64,000 nucleotides of DNA from Strigamia acuminata. Its lineage: Eukaryota; Arthropoda; Chilopoda; Geophilomorpha; Linotaeniidae. Below are positions 43,601 through 54,466 of the stretch, one piece after another (the stretch's first letter is position 1; each line of letters opens with the position of its first letter). The translations under genes and the position numbers were made by a program. Under the pieces are notes generated by a model. That model saw only the letters and a program-made list of their open reading frames with translations. It did no database searches and was not told where the DNA came from. Location: the NCBI GenBank assembly GCA_949358305.1, contig OX442314.1, positions 50,228,581 to 50,292,580 of the forward strand. The letters are read 5' to 3'.

Positions 43601-46600
43601 TCACGCCGAGTGGATAGGTAAAAAATGTATTTCGGATGAAAGGTTTGATTCTGCGGTTGAATGAAGCTCTGGAATAAATTTAATTTAATTAATCAACTGC
43701 AATGAAAACTGAAAATACAAAAATCCTACTGCTTGATACAAACTCCTTTCTGGCTTGATGGCTCTTTTCCGCCGATAAAAAAATAGACCACCTTCATCAG
43801 TTTGTAGATCTGGAAGCGATAAGAAGGGATAAGTTGTACTATCTCCTGGGGGACGGGAAACTGTAACAATTTAGAAATGAGAGAAAAATAATCATTGTGT
43901 TTAGTATTTCTTTCTACCTGGATTATACTCATTGCAGATTCCAAATACAGTTGAAACACAGTTTATTTTGCCCTATAAAAATAGGTCTTGTAAGTGAAAG
44001 TACATTGAAAAGCAATCTTTAACTTATAATCAATCAACGTCTATCAATCAACGTCAATCAATCAGTAGACTAAAATGAAATGAGGATAAGTTTTAATTTT
44101 TTATCATATTGCAATTATGTGATTGCCCCCATGGTTCAAAAATACATTGAAATTATTGTGACGGGGCAGCCTTCTCCATAGCAACCTGGTGGATACCATG
44201 GTGTGATTACCATGGATTGGACGGCTCTCACGTAATAATGGAGACAGGGACTCCGGATTGTTGGTTGTTGGCCTTTAATACGTTGTCTAGGGGTCGGAGT
44301 TTCCATCACCCGTGTTGCACCATGCCACACGTTCAACCGACCCGTCACACACAGGGCATAAACCCCTTGGGTGACGTGGTCAATCACACTTAACATTCAT
44401 GCTGTACTCGCCTACAGCCCATGTAACCACTCATGAAGGCTGCAACGGAGACATCTCCTCAACCCATCACTGACTTGTGAGCGTCACGATGGTGAATGGG
44501 AGGAGAGTGGAGTTAACTCGGGCGCCTCCGTCCCAGGCTGGCTACGGGACCTGTCACGCATACGTCTTCTCCTCATGCTGTCCAAACTCTCTCTATCTCG
44601 TCACCACACCACTCGGCTCCCTCCTTTCCTATATGGTTCAGTCTACCCTGCACAGGGGTAGGGCCAGTGAGCAGTATGTCACTGTGGGTGGCCAGATGAT
44701 CACATTATATAAAACATATGCAATGTATTTTAAAATGCATTAGGTTTCACAATGTCCTTCAGCATGATTTTTGTAGTACACTTTTGTCTGCTTTTGGTTA
44801 GTAAACAATAATACATTTTGTAAAACGTATTGGCATTTTTCAAATAATAATGTGTGACGGCTTGGTCACCCTAGGTGACCGCCGTCACTCCACACACCAT
44901 CTGGTGGCCCCAAGCCGTCCCCCTCCCGGAGTGGACTGGCCTAGCAGGGGAGAAGGGAGCTGAGTGGTGTGCTGAGAGAGAGGTGTTGCTGGGAGAGCAG
45001 AGGGTGAGGACATGTAAGGGTGAGCTGCCACGGTCCTAAACACAGCAGAGACAACTGCTGACTGCCACTCTCACCATTCACCACTGTGACGCTCAGTGGC
45101 AGGAAGATGTGCCTGCCGCAACCTCCATGAGTGGCCACATGGGCTATATGAGGTAAGTACGGCAGAATGTTCGTCCGACGTAACCGACCACGTCACCCAT
45201 GGGACTCACGTCCTGTATGCGACGGGATGGTTGCCGGTGTAGCGTGCCTAACGGCACCCCACACACAGGGTTGGGAGACCCCAACCCCTAAACAACAGAT
45301 TAAAAGCCAAAACCCAACAATCTGGAGTCCCAGTCTTATTATTTTTGTAAAGATGCGGCCCTCCCATGGTGGTAAATCCCCATACTGCACGGGTAAGACC
45401 ATATCCAGTAATAGTATTGTTTTATAATCGCAAAACATTGTCAGATTACATTTTTCAGTTGTAATATGTAATCAGTGTTGTATGCATTGTTGGAATTTGG
45501 TAACTAGTTACCGTTACCGTTACTTGGCAAAAAAGTAACTAGTTACCAACCGTTACCATCACATTTTTTATACCTACGTTACCGTTATCGTTACAATACC
45601 ATTACGTTACTGTTGCATTACCTTTTTTTTACCGAAAATTTCCCCTTTCAACTCTTTGGTTTTACATGTGATTTTTAGGTTTTATCTTTGAATTTTATTG
45701 AATAAATGTTTATTTTACAATCAGACAACTTGTTTCGTAAAGAGATAAGACACAATGATAGAACAGCAAAATAAAGTAATATTTGCACATTTAATATGTA
45801 AAAAATTAAACGTTTTTGCTACGTATTGGTAATACGTAGCAAAATCCGGATAAAATCTATAAATGTAACGGTAACGTAATGTTTACTAAACAATAGTTAC
45901 AGCAAAAAAAGTAACGAATTACCGTTACGTTACCTCGGCCAAATTAAGTAACGCGTAACCGTTACATAACTGTAACGGTTACTTAATGTAACGCGTAATG
46001 TAACGGTGACGTTGTTACCAGTAACGCCGTTAGTGTAACGATAACGCACACAACACTGTATGCAATGCACAGAAAATACACCTGCATTTATTGGGCAAAT
46101 CTAAATATATATTGTACAATACTAGTATACTATAGTATTCTTTAAACAAAACGGTTGTTTGAATTGTAATTGTCATGTGAAAATATTCGCCGGGGCATTC
46201 AGAAGGAGAATGAGGCCAAAACCACCGAAGATTTCCTTTATTACATTACTTGAAATACCTGGATCAAATTGACTTAAAATTTTAGTTGCACTTACTCCAG
46301 AAAGGTCTTTTTTCTTACACGATGAAGAAGCATTCCATAATTTGAGTGGATTGTTTGCAAATTTAGAAGACGAATGGAGTAAATCAACGAGCTGGTAACG
46401 ACGAGGATGACTTTGCTGCTGATCAGCTAACTCCTCTTTGGCTATTCTTATTTCTTTAGTATCTTCACAAAAGGTAACCGATGGAAAATTAAATTTTTTG
46501 TCTTTCACGAGTTCAATCGCTTTGACAAGAGGATAATCGAAATAAGAATTAATCGAAATATAAACTTGGTGAATTGAGATGAAAATAAGAATTAGTAACA

Positions 46601-49600
46601 CCGCGTTTTTCAATTTATTCCTTTTTTCTGCTGGTTTCTGCTTTTTTTCTAGCATTGCTTCAATTTTGTCTCGCAACTTGGAATGTTCGTTTTTCTTGGC
46701 TTTGTACTTGATGAAAGGCATTTTGCAGTAGTGGACAAATAATTCAATGAGCGTTAAACAAGACATTCCGAAGTAGAGTCCGATGTTTCCGCCAATATCA
46801 CACAGCAAAGAGACGATGTCGTAAGAAAGTCGTTCTTGCAATGTACGAACGTAATTGTTTCCAATAGAAATGTCGATAACACCCTCAGAATCACGTGATT
46901 GTTCACTGTAGATGCTGAGTTGTGTTTCTTCACATACATCAAGACATTTGCACGTCTTCGAACCAAAATACCATTCATTATAATGTTTTAGTACATAAGT
47001 GTTATTGCATTCCGGTAGGCTTCTTGCGTTATAAAATGGATATCTGAAATCGAAATGAAGTCTCACTGCAGTGTGTTAGTTAACTATTGTATAAAAGAAT
47101 AAGACAACTGTTTTTCATGTAGAATTACGTCCTAAGAGGAAATATAAACCAGCTCAGTATTGGAAATTGAACTCCAATTGTTGGCAAATCTCTCACAACC
47201 GAAACCTAACCTAACCACAAGCAAATCTCACAAACATTTCCTGTCAAGAGATGGCGCTTAAACAACCCCGGAATCAACAATTTATCAACAACATAACCAA
47301 TGCGCATAGACATATTTCTTACTTCTTTCACCTCAGCCAATACTAATGGCAAATACCAACCAACGACAACCACAACTCCAAGCGCCATTCCTGCCGGGAT
47401 GTAGGTCTACATTGCGGCATAGTAACTATTATTTTCAGAGGGGCATAGTAACTACTATGCCTCTCTGAAAATTTTGTAGCTTTGTCGAATGCCTGAATAA
47501 AAAATCATTGTGGATCTTTTTATAAATTAAGAGCAATCGTTTATAATTATAAAATATTTGTGATTTTTTAAAAATTTAAAACTGTACCGGCACTTAATTC
47601 TTTTCAGCATACAAGGAAGCCAACAGCCATGTAAATTGTTATCGCAAGGATTTTTCTTTGTATTGATGAAACGATACTGCAAGAAAAAGTGCTAAAATTA
47701 AATTATCATAGACGCATAAACTCTTACACGTTAGATTTAAATTAATTCAATTTCATTTGATTTAACTTATGATAATGCAAATCTTTTACAATGAATAAAA
47801 AATTAATTTTTTTTAAATAGTTTTGCTTGGACTACATGTTTTTACTTGCTTGGCTGGAGTTCTTTTAAAATGATTTACTCAAGGTTTTGGTTTTTACAAA
47901 TTCAAAATGGCTGTTTTCAAAGTTAGATTGACTGGTCAAACTTCTAATTGTCATAAATACGTTCATGCGATGTATCGATCTCTCAAAATGAGAGTAAATG
48001 CTAAATTGTGTTCAAATAAGTGGCCCACAACCATATTTGTCAGTTGAATGAAAAAGAAAAGTATTTTTCTGCAACACATTCTTGCACGATCAAGCAAGAC
48101 GCAAAAACGACACAACAAAAATGAACATATTTATGGTTAGGAGTTAGGACCGTTTTAGCAGAATGTTTAGTCTATTTATGTAAACAGTGTAAACAGAAAC
48201 ATAGGTACATTCATTTCTATTGTGATATTTGCTAAAGGTCTTGAAAATCTTTCTTACTTGTTGAACATAAATGTTAAATATAGTTTTTAATTCCAGATTC
48301 AAATAAATCTTAGGAGTGCTGAATGTATAGTGATAAATGACTGCTGAAGGATCTATCACTATCTGAAAAAAGAGAGAACTTGTGCATCAATTATTTAGAC
48401 TAAACTAAATTTATTAACATTTAACGTAATTAGCAGTTGCTTTGCCAATGGTTTGAAACAGATGCAATTATCCACAGCCGCCACTTCCTAAAACTCGTCC
48501 ATAGGCCAGGATCGTTGGTAGGCCTCACCTTTTTGCACAGCCATTCACAGAAAATTCAGTTTTTGAACGGAAAATTCAGTTTTCGAACGGAAAATTCAGT
48601 TTTCGAACGGAAAATTCAGTTTTCGAACGGAAAATTCAGTTTTCGAACGGAAAATTCAGTTTTCGAACGGAAAATTCAGTTTTCGAACGGAAAATTCAGT
48701 TTTCGAACGGAAAATTCAGTTTTCGAACGGAAAATTCAGTTTTCGAACGGAAAATTCAGTTTTCGAACGGAAAATTCAGTTTTCGAACGGAAAATTCAGT
48801 TTTCGAACGGAAAATTCAGTTTTCGAACGGAAAATTCAGTTTTCGAACGGAAAATTCAGTTTTCGAACGGAAAATTTAGTTTTCGAACAGAAAATTCAGA
48901 TTTCAAAACGAAAATTCAGTTATTGATCTAAAAATTTGAAATTTTATACTGGGTCAAATTTTCACAGGTTCCAGGGCGAATTAGGCCAATTAAGGTCTTC
49001 AGGCTAGAGCCCTTCCTTGTCAGCTCTCTTCTTATAGGGGCCATGCAATTATCCAGGGGTCAATTGCAGAAAAAGAAATGAGCTTATGTCAGCATTGTGG
49101 CTGCTCAAATTGAATCAATTGTTAGTTTGAGCGTTCTAATGTCATTAGCGCCTTTGGAATTTTTTGCTGTTTACTTGAGTATTCCTGTAATAAATTGCCA
49201 AATGACCAATGGAATCAGCAAATCCTCTTGACGATTGCACGTAGAGTTTACTAGCTACTATACTGCAATCAAATCAAAAAGAAGCCTTTCTCCCATTGAC
49301 CTAGTGTCATTACTCTTAACTGTAGTACTACCACCAGAAAAAGTAGTTCCACATTTTTTAATTTTTTTGTGAGTATTATAATGATTAAAACAATATAATT
49401 TTAATTGTATTTTAGAATAAAATGTTTTTTTTAATTTGTAAAATAATGTTTTTTGTTGTTTGCATTTCATAGTATGTTTTTGTTTAGTTTATTGGTTGCT
49501 TTTTCAGGAAAGCAAACAATTTCCTAACTATAGGTTGTTTGGACATCTAATCAGTGTTGGGCACTGTACGCGGTACTGTACTGGAAATACAGTACCGCCG

Positions 49601-51359
49601 GTACCGATACTGTACCGCAGTCTGTATCGCGGTACTTTTAAGCAAGCTGTGTATCGGGGCCCCGGTAGTTTCCCTAATAACTTTTTGAACTACCGCGTAC
49701 TTGTACCCTGATACTTCGGAGGCCCTGTACCGGGATTTTGCGGTACATCCCGCGGTACATGAGAAAATGCGAGAAAACACGAGATTCTCGAGTTTTTTCC
49801 CGTTTCCAGTTTAAAGTTAAAATTTTCATGTTTACATTCATTCAAATTGAGTGTAATACGAATTACTAAGTTAGTAAGTTAGGACGACTACTGGAGTAGT
49901 CGTCCTTGCTGCTAACGATTGCTGTTGAATTTCAGCAGGAAAGCGGCCCGTGCCCCTGACGATACACAGTCGTCCGCACACTTTTTTTCGCGTACTTGGA
50001 GAAATGATGTAAAACGAATTACTAAATTAGTAATTCGTTTTACATCATTATCATTAGTAATACTTATTGTTTCCACTTAATGTAAATGAGTGTAAACAAT
50101 GTGAAAATCAAAATTTTAACTTTAAACTGGAAAACGGGAAAAAACACAAAAATCTCTAGTTTTCTCGTGTTTTCCCGCGTACCGCGAGATGTATCGCAAA
50201 ATCCCAGTACCGGTACTGTAACAGGACCGCAGTACTTTTTAGAAACTGGCCAAGTACTGCATACTTGTACTGTGGTACACATTGGGTGTACCGCGCCCAA
50301 CACTGCATCTAATGCAATTCTGGTCTTTTTTTTGTATCTCTACACAAGTGAAATGGCTTGACCAGTGAGAGAAAGGATTCTTTTGGATTTGATCAGAGTA
50401 TAGACAAAAATTATGGAGTTCTAACAACACTAGGTGCATTCAGTTAAACACATTTTGTTGTTTAAATGTCATGCACGTCTTCATTGAGACTCACAACCGA
50501 CTAAATCGACCGTTAACGTTTGAGTTAGGTAAACACAAGAAATTTAAGCAGTTTGTGTTGTTTAGTCAAAGTTACTTTAAGACTGCATCAGTTATAAACA
50601 TACCGGTAAACTTTCTCTTTTGCATATTTCTGGAAATTTTAGTTTGATAACCATCTTGTAATTTGAATTTCCATATGGCAGCCGCAATGCTAAACAAAAA
50701 TAAAATCACAAATAATGAATGTGTTGTTTTTGTTGATGTTTTTTACTTACGACTTGAAACTTGAGCAGTGGAAAATAAAATTTGATCATAATTTTGGATT
50801 GTCAGGTTAATGCGTGATTTTCCCTGAAAAGAATTGCTCATTTATTGCAAAAGAGAATGAAAGAGAAGCGGAGCTTTACCATCACATAGTGCGCCTCAGT
50901 TATGTAGCTGGGTATACTCATATACTTTAGAATGTCAGTCATGTTATAATGTTCTCGGTTGTAGCTACATGCACCACAACAACTTTTGATTTTCTCTTTA
51001 CCGCCACGCACTTTTGCTTCAAGATTGAACATCTCTTGTGTATTTCTTGGGTTAATATAAACATATGGGAAAACACCATGAGTTGTTTCAATGAAGTGTG
51101 CATCAACTGCTGTTGGTTCATCCAGGTAATGCAATATTCGATCCACAGTTTGGTAAACGCACACTGCCAAAGTGACAGCGAGTAATGTGACAAACACATA
51201 CGTAGTTTTTTTTTTCTTTTTTGAAACGTTTTTCAGAGATTTGACGAATTCTGGTATCTCTGATTGCTCCGTCATGACTGTGCCAACAAGGTGTAGCATT
51301 TTTCTTTTTCTGAGTTGTTGAACCACTCCAAAAGAGTGAAGTGGTTTGTGGGTGTCCAT
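40323..51359 (-). CDS. Tandem two-unit DEG/ENaC sodium-channel-like gene, 11 exons, 776 aa
   Basis: Exons (minus): 51359-50880, 50823-50751, 50689-50604, 48362-48258, 47676-47588, 47043-46296, 43972-43918, 43860-43730, 43668-43573, 43518-43409, 40680-40323. All junctions are GT-AG; the sum is 2331 nt, 777 codons with stop. The product has two consecutive DEG/ENaC units, the family of trimeric, amiloride-sensitive cation channels of the plasma membrane. Unit 1: helix 1 about 52-72, FPYVYI, a cysteine-rich extracellular part, helix 2 about 354-382 with the selectivity triplet GMS (370-372). A basic linker of about 38 residues follows. Unit 2: helix 1 about 423-442, FPSVTFC, GICNEYN, helix 2 about 746-773 with GLS (764-766). 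Each unit is shorter (about 380 aa) than usual for the family. Intron phases 0,1,0,0,2 recur in both units. Unit 2 lacks the conserved double Gly and Glu around its pore helix. Confidence 0.85.
40844..41474 (-). mobile_element. hAT MITE E2, shortened relative of E1, inverted
   Basis: Ends CAGTGTTGTAT and GATACAACACTG inside a perfect 8-bp duplication GACAACAC (40836-40843, 41475-41482). The subterminal GAACTAGTTC and GTTCGCGAAC palindromes and part of the core match E1 in reverse, but the BED ORF is gone. It sits in intron 10 of the DEG/ENaC gene. Confidence 0.88.
41570..42567 (+). repeat. Probable solo LTR in intron 10 of the DEG/ENaC gene
   Basis: TGTGGTGACC begins and CACGACA ends a 998-bp stretch flanked by TACC (41566-41569, 42568-42571). 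The ends are roughly inverse to each other. It contains several AATAAA-like words near 42425 and a GC-rich first half. No partner LTR or coding region is present. Orientation is arbitrary. Confidence 0.55.
43409..43518 (-). CDS. DEG/ENaC exon 10
   Basis: 110 nt, ends in phase 2 like exon 5; CAANDQVLECEKKC and YKC. Acceptor TATTCTTTTTAG, donor GTAAGT. Confidence 0.75.
43573..43668 (-). CDS. DEG/ENaC exon 9
   Basis: 96 nt, phase 0 on both sides like exon 4; YIFYLSTRREIKIGISRQT. Acceptor TTTATTCCAG, donor GTAATG. Confidence 0.75.
43730..43860 (-). CDS. DEG/ENaC exon 8
   Basis: 131 nt; SRPPGDSTTYPFLSLPDLQT and on. Acceptor TTGTTACAG, donor GTAGGA. Phase 1 in, phase 0 out. Confidence 0.7.
43918..43972 (-). 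CDS. DEG/ENaC exon 7
   Basis: 55 nt; GKINCVSTVFGICNEYNP, where GICNEYN matches the family's Gly-x-Cys-x-x-Phe/Tyr-Asn block. Acceptor TTTTTATAG, donor GTAGAA. Confidence 0.75.
44157..45417. repeat. Large inverted repeat, arms of about 500 bp
   Basis: The arm at about 44195-44720 recurs inverted at about 44885-45380 with clear but imperfect identity (for example GGGACTCCGGATTGTTG against GGGACTCCAGATTGTTG; GTGACGTGGTC in both). The loop is short. A third, single copy of the same family is at 56755-57040. It lies in intron 6 of the DEG/ENaC gene. No coding signal; it may be a foldback transposon or two SINE-like copies head to head. Confidence 0.65.
45473..46058. mobile_element. hAT MITE E3 with GTAACGGTTAC palindromes
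   Basis: Ends CAGTGTTGT and ACAACACTG, flanked by TATGTAAT and TATGCAAT (7 of 8 equal). Subterminal regions are filled with GTAACGG, GTAACTAGTTAC and related words. AT-rich core, no ORF. In intron 6 of the DEG/ENaC gene. Confidence 0.78.
46296..47043 (-). CDS. DEG/ENaC exon 6: helix 2 of unit 1 joined to helix 1 of unit 2
   Basis: 748 nt without a stop. It holds CKCLDVCEE, helix 2 with IGGNIGLYFGMS, a basic linker (KKNEHSKLRDKIEAMLEKKQ), helix 1 of unit 2 (NAVLLILIFISIHQVYISIN) and NFPSVTFCED. Acceptor CATTTCGATTTCAG, donor GGA/GTAAGT. The linker has the place of a last exon's end and a first exon's start without any intron or stop between. Confidence 0.88.
47588..47676 (-). CDS. DEG/ENaC exon 5
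   Basis: Acceptor TTTTTCTTGCAG, donor GTACAG (non-optimal); 89 nt, ends in phase 2 inside Arg of KCR. Cysteines in NPCDNNLHGCWLPC fit the extracellular cysteine-rich part. Confidence 0.7.
48258..48362 (-). CDS. DEG/ENaC exon 4
   Basis: Acceptor CTCTTTTTTCAG, donor GTAAGA; 105 nt, phase 0 on both sides; IVIDPSAVIYHYTFSTPKIY, the extracellular beta region. Confidence 0.75.
48540..48925. repeat. Tandem satellite, 20-bp unit TTTTCGAACGGAAAATTCAG
   Basis: About 18 units in exact 20-bp register, nearly without variation in the middle and degenerate at the right end. It lies in intron 3 of the DEG/ENaC gene. The open frame across it is a product of the repeat. Confidence 0.93.
49552..50305. mobile_element. 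hAT MITE E4, foldback type with CGGTAC repeats
   Basis: Ends CAGTGTTGGGC and GCCCAACACTG within a perfect 8-bp duplication CATCTAAT (49544-49551, 50306-50313). GTACCG-type palindromes fill both ends; a long inner inverted repeat (about 49785-49865 with 50040-50165) makes most of the element self-complementary. No ORF. In intron 3 of the DEG/ENaC gene. Confidence 0.85.
50604..50689 (-). CDS. DEG/ENaC exon 3
   Basis: Acceptor TTTTTGTTTAG, donor GTATGT; 86 nt in phase 1, encodes LRLPYGNSNYKMVIKLKFPE and on. Confidence 0.75.
50751..50823 (-). CDS. DEG/ENaC exon 2
   Basis: Acceptor TTCTTTTCAG, donor GTAAGT; 73 nt, encodes GKSRINLTIQNYDQ and on. Its counterpart in unit 2 is exon 7, which also begins GK. 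Confidence 0.75.
50880..51359 (-). CDS. DEG/ENaC exon 1: cytosolic N-terminus and helix 1 of unit 1
   Basis: ATG start MDTHKPLHSF; lysine run, then the helix TYVFVTLLAVTLAVCVYQTV, then HGVFPYVYINP, the usual pattern after helix 1. Donor ATG/GTAAAG. Phase 0. Confidence 0.85.
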
Positions 51360-51892
51360 TTTATATGGATGTTGTTACCTAGAATAGAACAATTGGGTAC
51401 TAAAATCTGCAGTTTAGTCAGCAGAATTTTAGATAGAGAAGTACAATGGACTTCACATTCACTATTATTATTACTATGTATCTTTCAATTTTGTTTTCTT
51501 CTTACTCGTCAATAATCTCCAGGGCATAACGATTTGCAAGAGACCCGAGAAATTGGTTTGTTGTAACAAAAAGTTTGTTACATCAACATTTTTTAACGTG
51601 GTGTTCTATGGCCAAGCAACCAACCAAGCCGTTTTTAAATATTCATTATAACAAAAAATTTGTTATATCATGGAATCGAAGATGTTACTGGCGACCTCTG
51701 CCTGGACCGAACTCGATCAAGATAATCCATTTCTTTAACTTTTAATTTCTTAACCAAATTACCAAATTTGACATTGGATAATTTCTGGCAAGAATTTTTT
51801 GGCTATCGAGGGCTGCAATTGTATTTTATCACAATTTAAATATTTCGTTGTATTATATTCTAAGTGGTAGTTGTCTTTGGGATTGTTTTCAT

Positions 51893-52250
51893 AAAATAGC
51901 ACATTTGATACAGGATTTTTGTGCTTACTTTTGATAGTCACTGGAATGGCGCTGTGTGTCCACCGGCTGTTCTGAGAGAACAAGAATGACGGTCACAGTA
52001 GAAACAAGTGCGTCACAAATGTCGATAACAAGTCGGGGAGGGTGATCATTCGTTAAATGACGTGATGTGATTAAAATTGCTTTTAGATGAGTAATGTGAA
52101 ACAGAAAGTAATTTACTTGAAAAGCTCTTACTTTTAATATCCAACTTGCTGTAATGACTTATTGACTAATTGATCTACTCTGACGTCTCTTACTGCGCAG
52201 TATATCAGAATTGATTTGTCTTTTCACCTGCTTGGGGCGAATCAATGTTG
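51893..52250 (-). repeat. Duplicated block, copy 1, with a small exon-like segment
   Basis: About 350 bp that recur at 53338-53690 in the same orientation with moderate identity. On the minus strand a TTGTTCTCTCAG acceptor and a GTAAGC donor enclose 43 nt (51971-51929). It lies upstream of exon 1 of the DEG/ENaC gene and could be an untranslated exon of it. Confidence 0.5.
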
Positions 52251-53337
52251 CTACTGACTGCCACTCAACCGAATTTGGCAACAAACACACACACAGTATT
52301 TTTGAAGTCAAATTTTTGAATGTTTATATTAAAAAACTGTTTATAACTATTATTTTTCTGCTTCGTCGGTCTCATGGAAATAAAACATGCTTTGGTGGCC
52401 AAGAACAAGTTTATTGTAATATTTTAGAGGATCTCAGATATAAAAACGGGAATAACGGGCTATTTTGAACAATTTGTGGCAACATCGGACATTTCATGCA
52501 ATATGTTTCATACCATATATTGGCTTTCCCCCGCCCAATACCCCACCCACTTGATCTAAAAATGCCAATTCTTACAGTATTTGAACTAGAGTGGAAGGTC
52601 AACTGTCTTCTGAATTTGTTGCATTCCCACTGGGCCTTTCTTGCCACATACACACTGTAGGTGCATTCGAAAAGTCATTTTCACCAAACGACCAGTGCAA
52701 CCAGTAGTGTAAAAGTCAAGTTGAACGACCCAATTTTCGAGTTTGAAATTTAATTTTTGTGTAAACTTTTGTGTAAATTCAAGGGTACATAAATGAACAT
52801 ATTGTGGAGTTTCGGGTTCGAGAAACACGAGACAGACAACAACTCGTCCGTCAGAGAGCGTTTTGGACGCATACACGCATTTATTGATACATCTGATAAA
52901 CGTTCTGTTTGAATAGCCAAAAGGAGCTGACCATTATAGTATTTAAACCTGTTGAAGTTGTAATAAAGATTGCTTTGAATTAAAACTAAGCAAGCGTGTG
53001 TGTCGCAGACCAGCGGATCCGCCATTTATTATTTTGAAGTCTGCTAGCAATAGTTTAGACAGTATACAATATGAAAAATATACAGATCAGATTGTTATAC
53101 ATATACAAAAATAATCAGGCTAAAAAAGTGAAGCGTCAATCCAAGATGATGCCAAAATTGTTGGTTGGCTAAAATTATTAATGAGACCGGTGGCGGTTTA
53201 AGTGATCAGGACCATGCCAAGTGGTAAGAAACAAATGCATATTGTTTTCCCCACATTAGTATTATCAATGGTACTACAGAGTAACAATCCTGGGGTGCAA
53301 TAAATTATTTCACTGTTTTTGCGGGTTGTTATCGTAA
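52251..53337. other. Intergenic stretch without a supported gene
   Basis: Two overlapping frames on the minus strand (52586-53025) show no domain and no convincing splice partners. Confidence 0.35.
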
Positions 53338-53690
53338 AATAGCACTATTTGTACAGGATTTTTTTGCTTACCTTAATGGCTGGATTCGAGCTGTGTGTCC
53401 ACCGGTTGTTCTGAGAGAACAAGAAGCACGGTGACAGTAGAAAAAAGTGGCACCACAAATGTCGTTAACAAGTCTGGGAGGGTAAGCATTCGTTATTTCA
53501 TGACATGATGTAATTACTTTTGCTTTTAGATTAGTAATTTGGAACAGAAAGTAATTTACTTGCAAACCTCTTACTTTTAATGGAGTTACTTTAACGAGTT
53601 ATTGACTAATTGATCAATTATGACGTCCCTTCATGCGCAGTACATCAGAATTGATTCGCCTTCTTTCTCACATGCTGGTGGGAATCAATG
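53338..53690 (-). repeat. Duplicated block, copy 2, with a small exon-like segment
   Basis: Second copy of 51893-52250. The acceptor CTTGTTCTCTCAG and donor GTAAGC are both conserved and enclose 39 nt (53410-53372), although the rest has diverged. Confidence 0.5.
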
Positions 53691-54466
53691 TTACTACTGG
53701 CTGCCACTGAACCGAACTTAGTCAACAAACATTTACTTACGATTTGTATTTTTCATTATATGCTAAATGCATTATGGAATAAAATATGGTAGATGTTAAT
53801 AAAATGAAATATGGATAGACGTAATGTTGATGTTAGATGGTATACGGTATTGCATGCTAGTGACGCAGTAATAATTTAATTGTATTATTGTAAATGTCTG
53901 AATAAAAACATGGAGTGAAAATATATGTTTGGCTCTGCTAAATTTACAATAAATTCAGATGTTCCTACACGTAGGTTTAAAATTGGTTTCTACGTAGGAG
54001 TACAAGAAATTTGGTCACAGTTGAAATAGTCACCAGACTAAGGGAGAGTGAGTTTGTGTTTGTTATTTTTCAGGTGGTTCGGTGATTACAAGATATTACT
54101 TTTCTTTTTTTAGATTTTCAGATGACCACATCGCTGATGGTATCATGAGCGAGGATCACCGGTAGGAATGCACTTTGGAAACAACACACTTACCCCCAGG
54201 ATGAAGACTTGTACTACAAGTATTTTGACATGCTATTTTGAAAATAAAAATGTAAAACACCCTGTGAATTTTAAACACTTGAATAAAAACACTTTTGAAT
54301 TTTTAACTTTAACATTTGTGGTAATTTAAAATGAATTCTACCATTAGAAAGTAAGTATTAAATAGATAGTTAATCATTTTTTTGTAATAAAAACTTTAAA
54401 TTGACCATTAAAACAGAAAAACATTATTTGAGGGTCTGAAGAGACTCGGCCACATTTCCTCGAAAC
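53691..54466. other. Intergenic stretch without a supported gene
   Basis: AT-rich; no domain, repeat or RNA gene recognised. Confidence 0.35.

Noticed and set aside
44157-45417. U1 snRNA or 5S rRNA related repeat
   Set aside because: Short matches such as TACTTACCT and GCCTACAGCC occur, but the rest does not follow either RNA, and no promoter elements are seen.
48437-48931. 164-codon frame, and a possible CRISPR-like regular array
   Set aside because: Units are contiguous with no spacers, the genome is eukaryotic, and the peptide is a repeat product.
40323-51359. Two separate neighbouring DEG/ENaC genes
   Set aside because: No stop codon and no intron lies between helix 2 of the first unit and helix 1 of the second; phases join across all eleven exons. 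Internal initiation at a Met in the linker remains possible.
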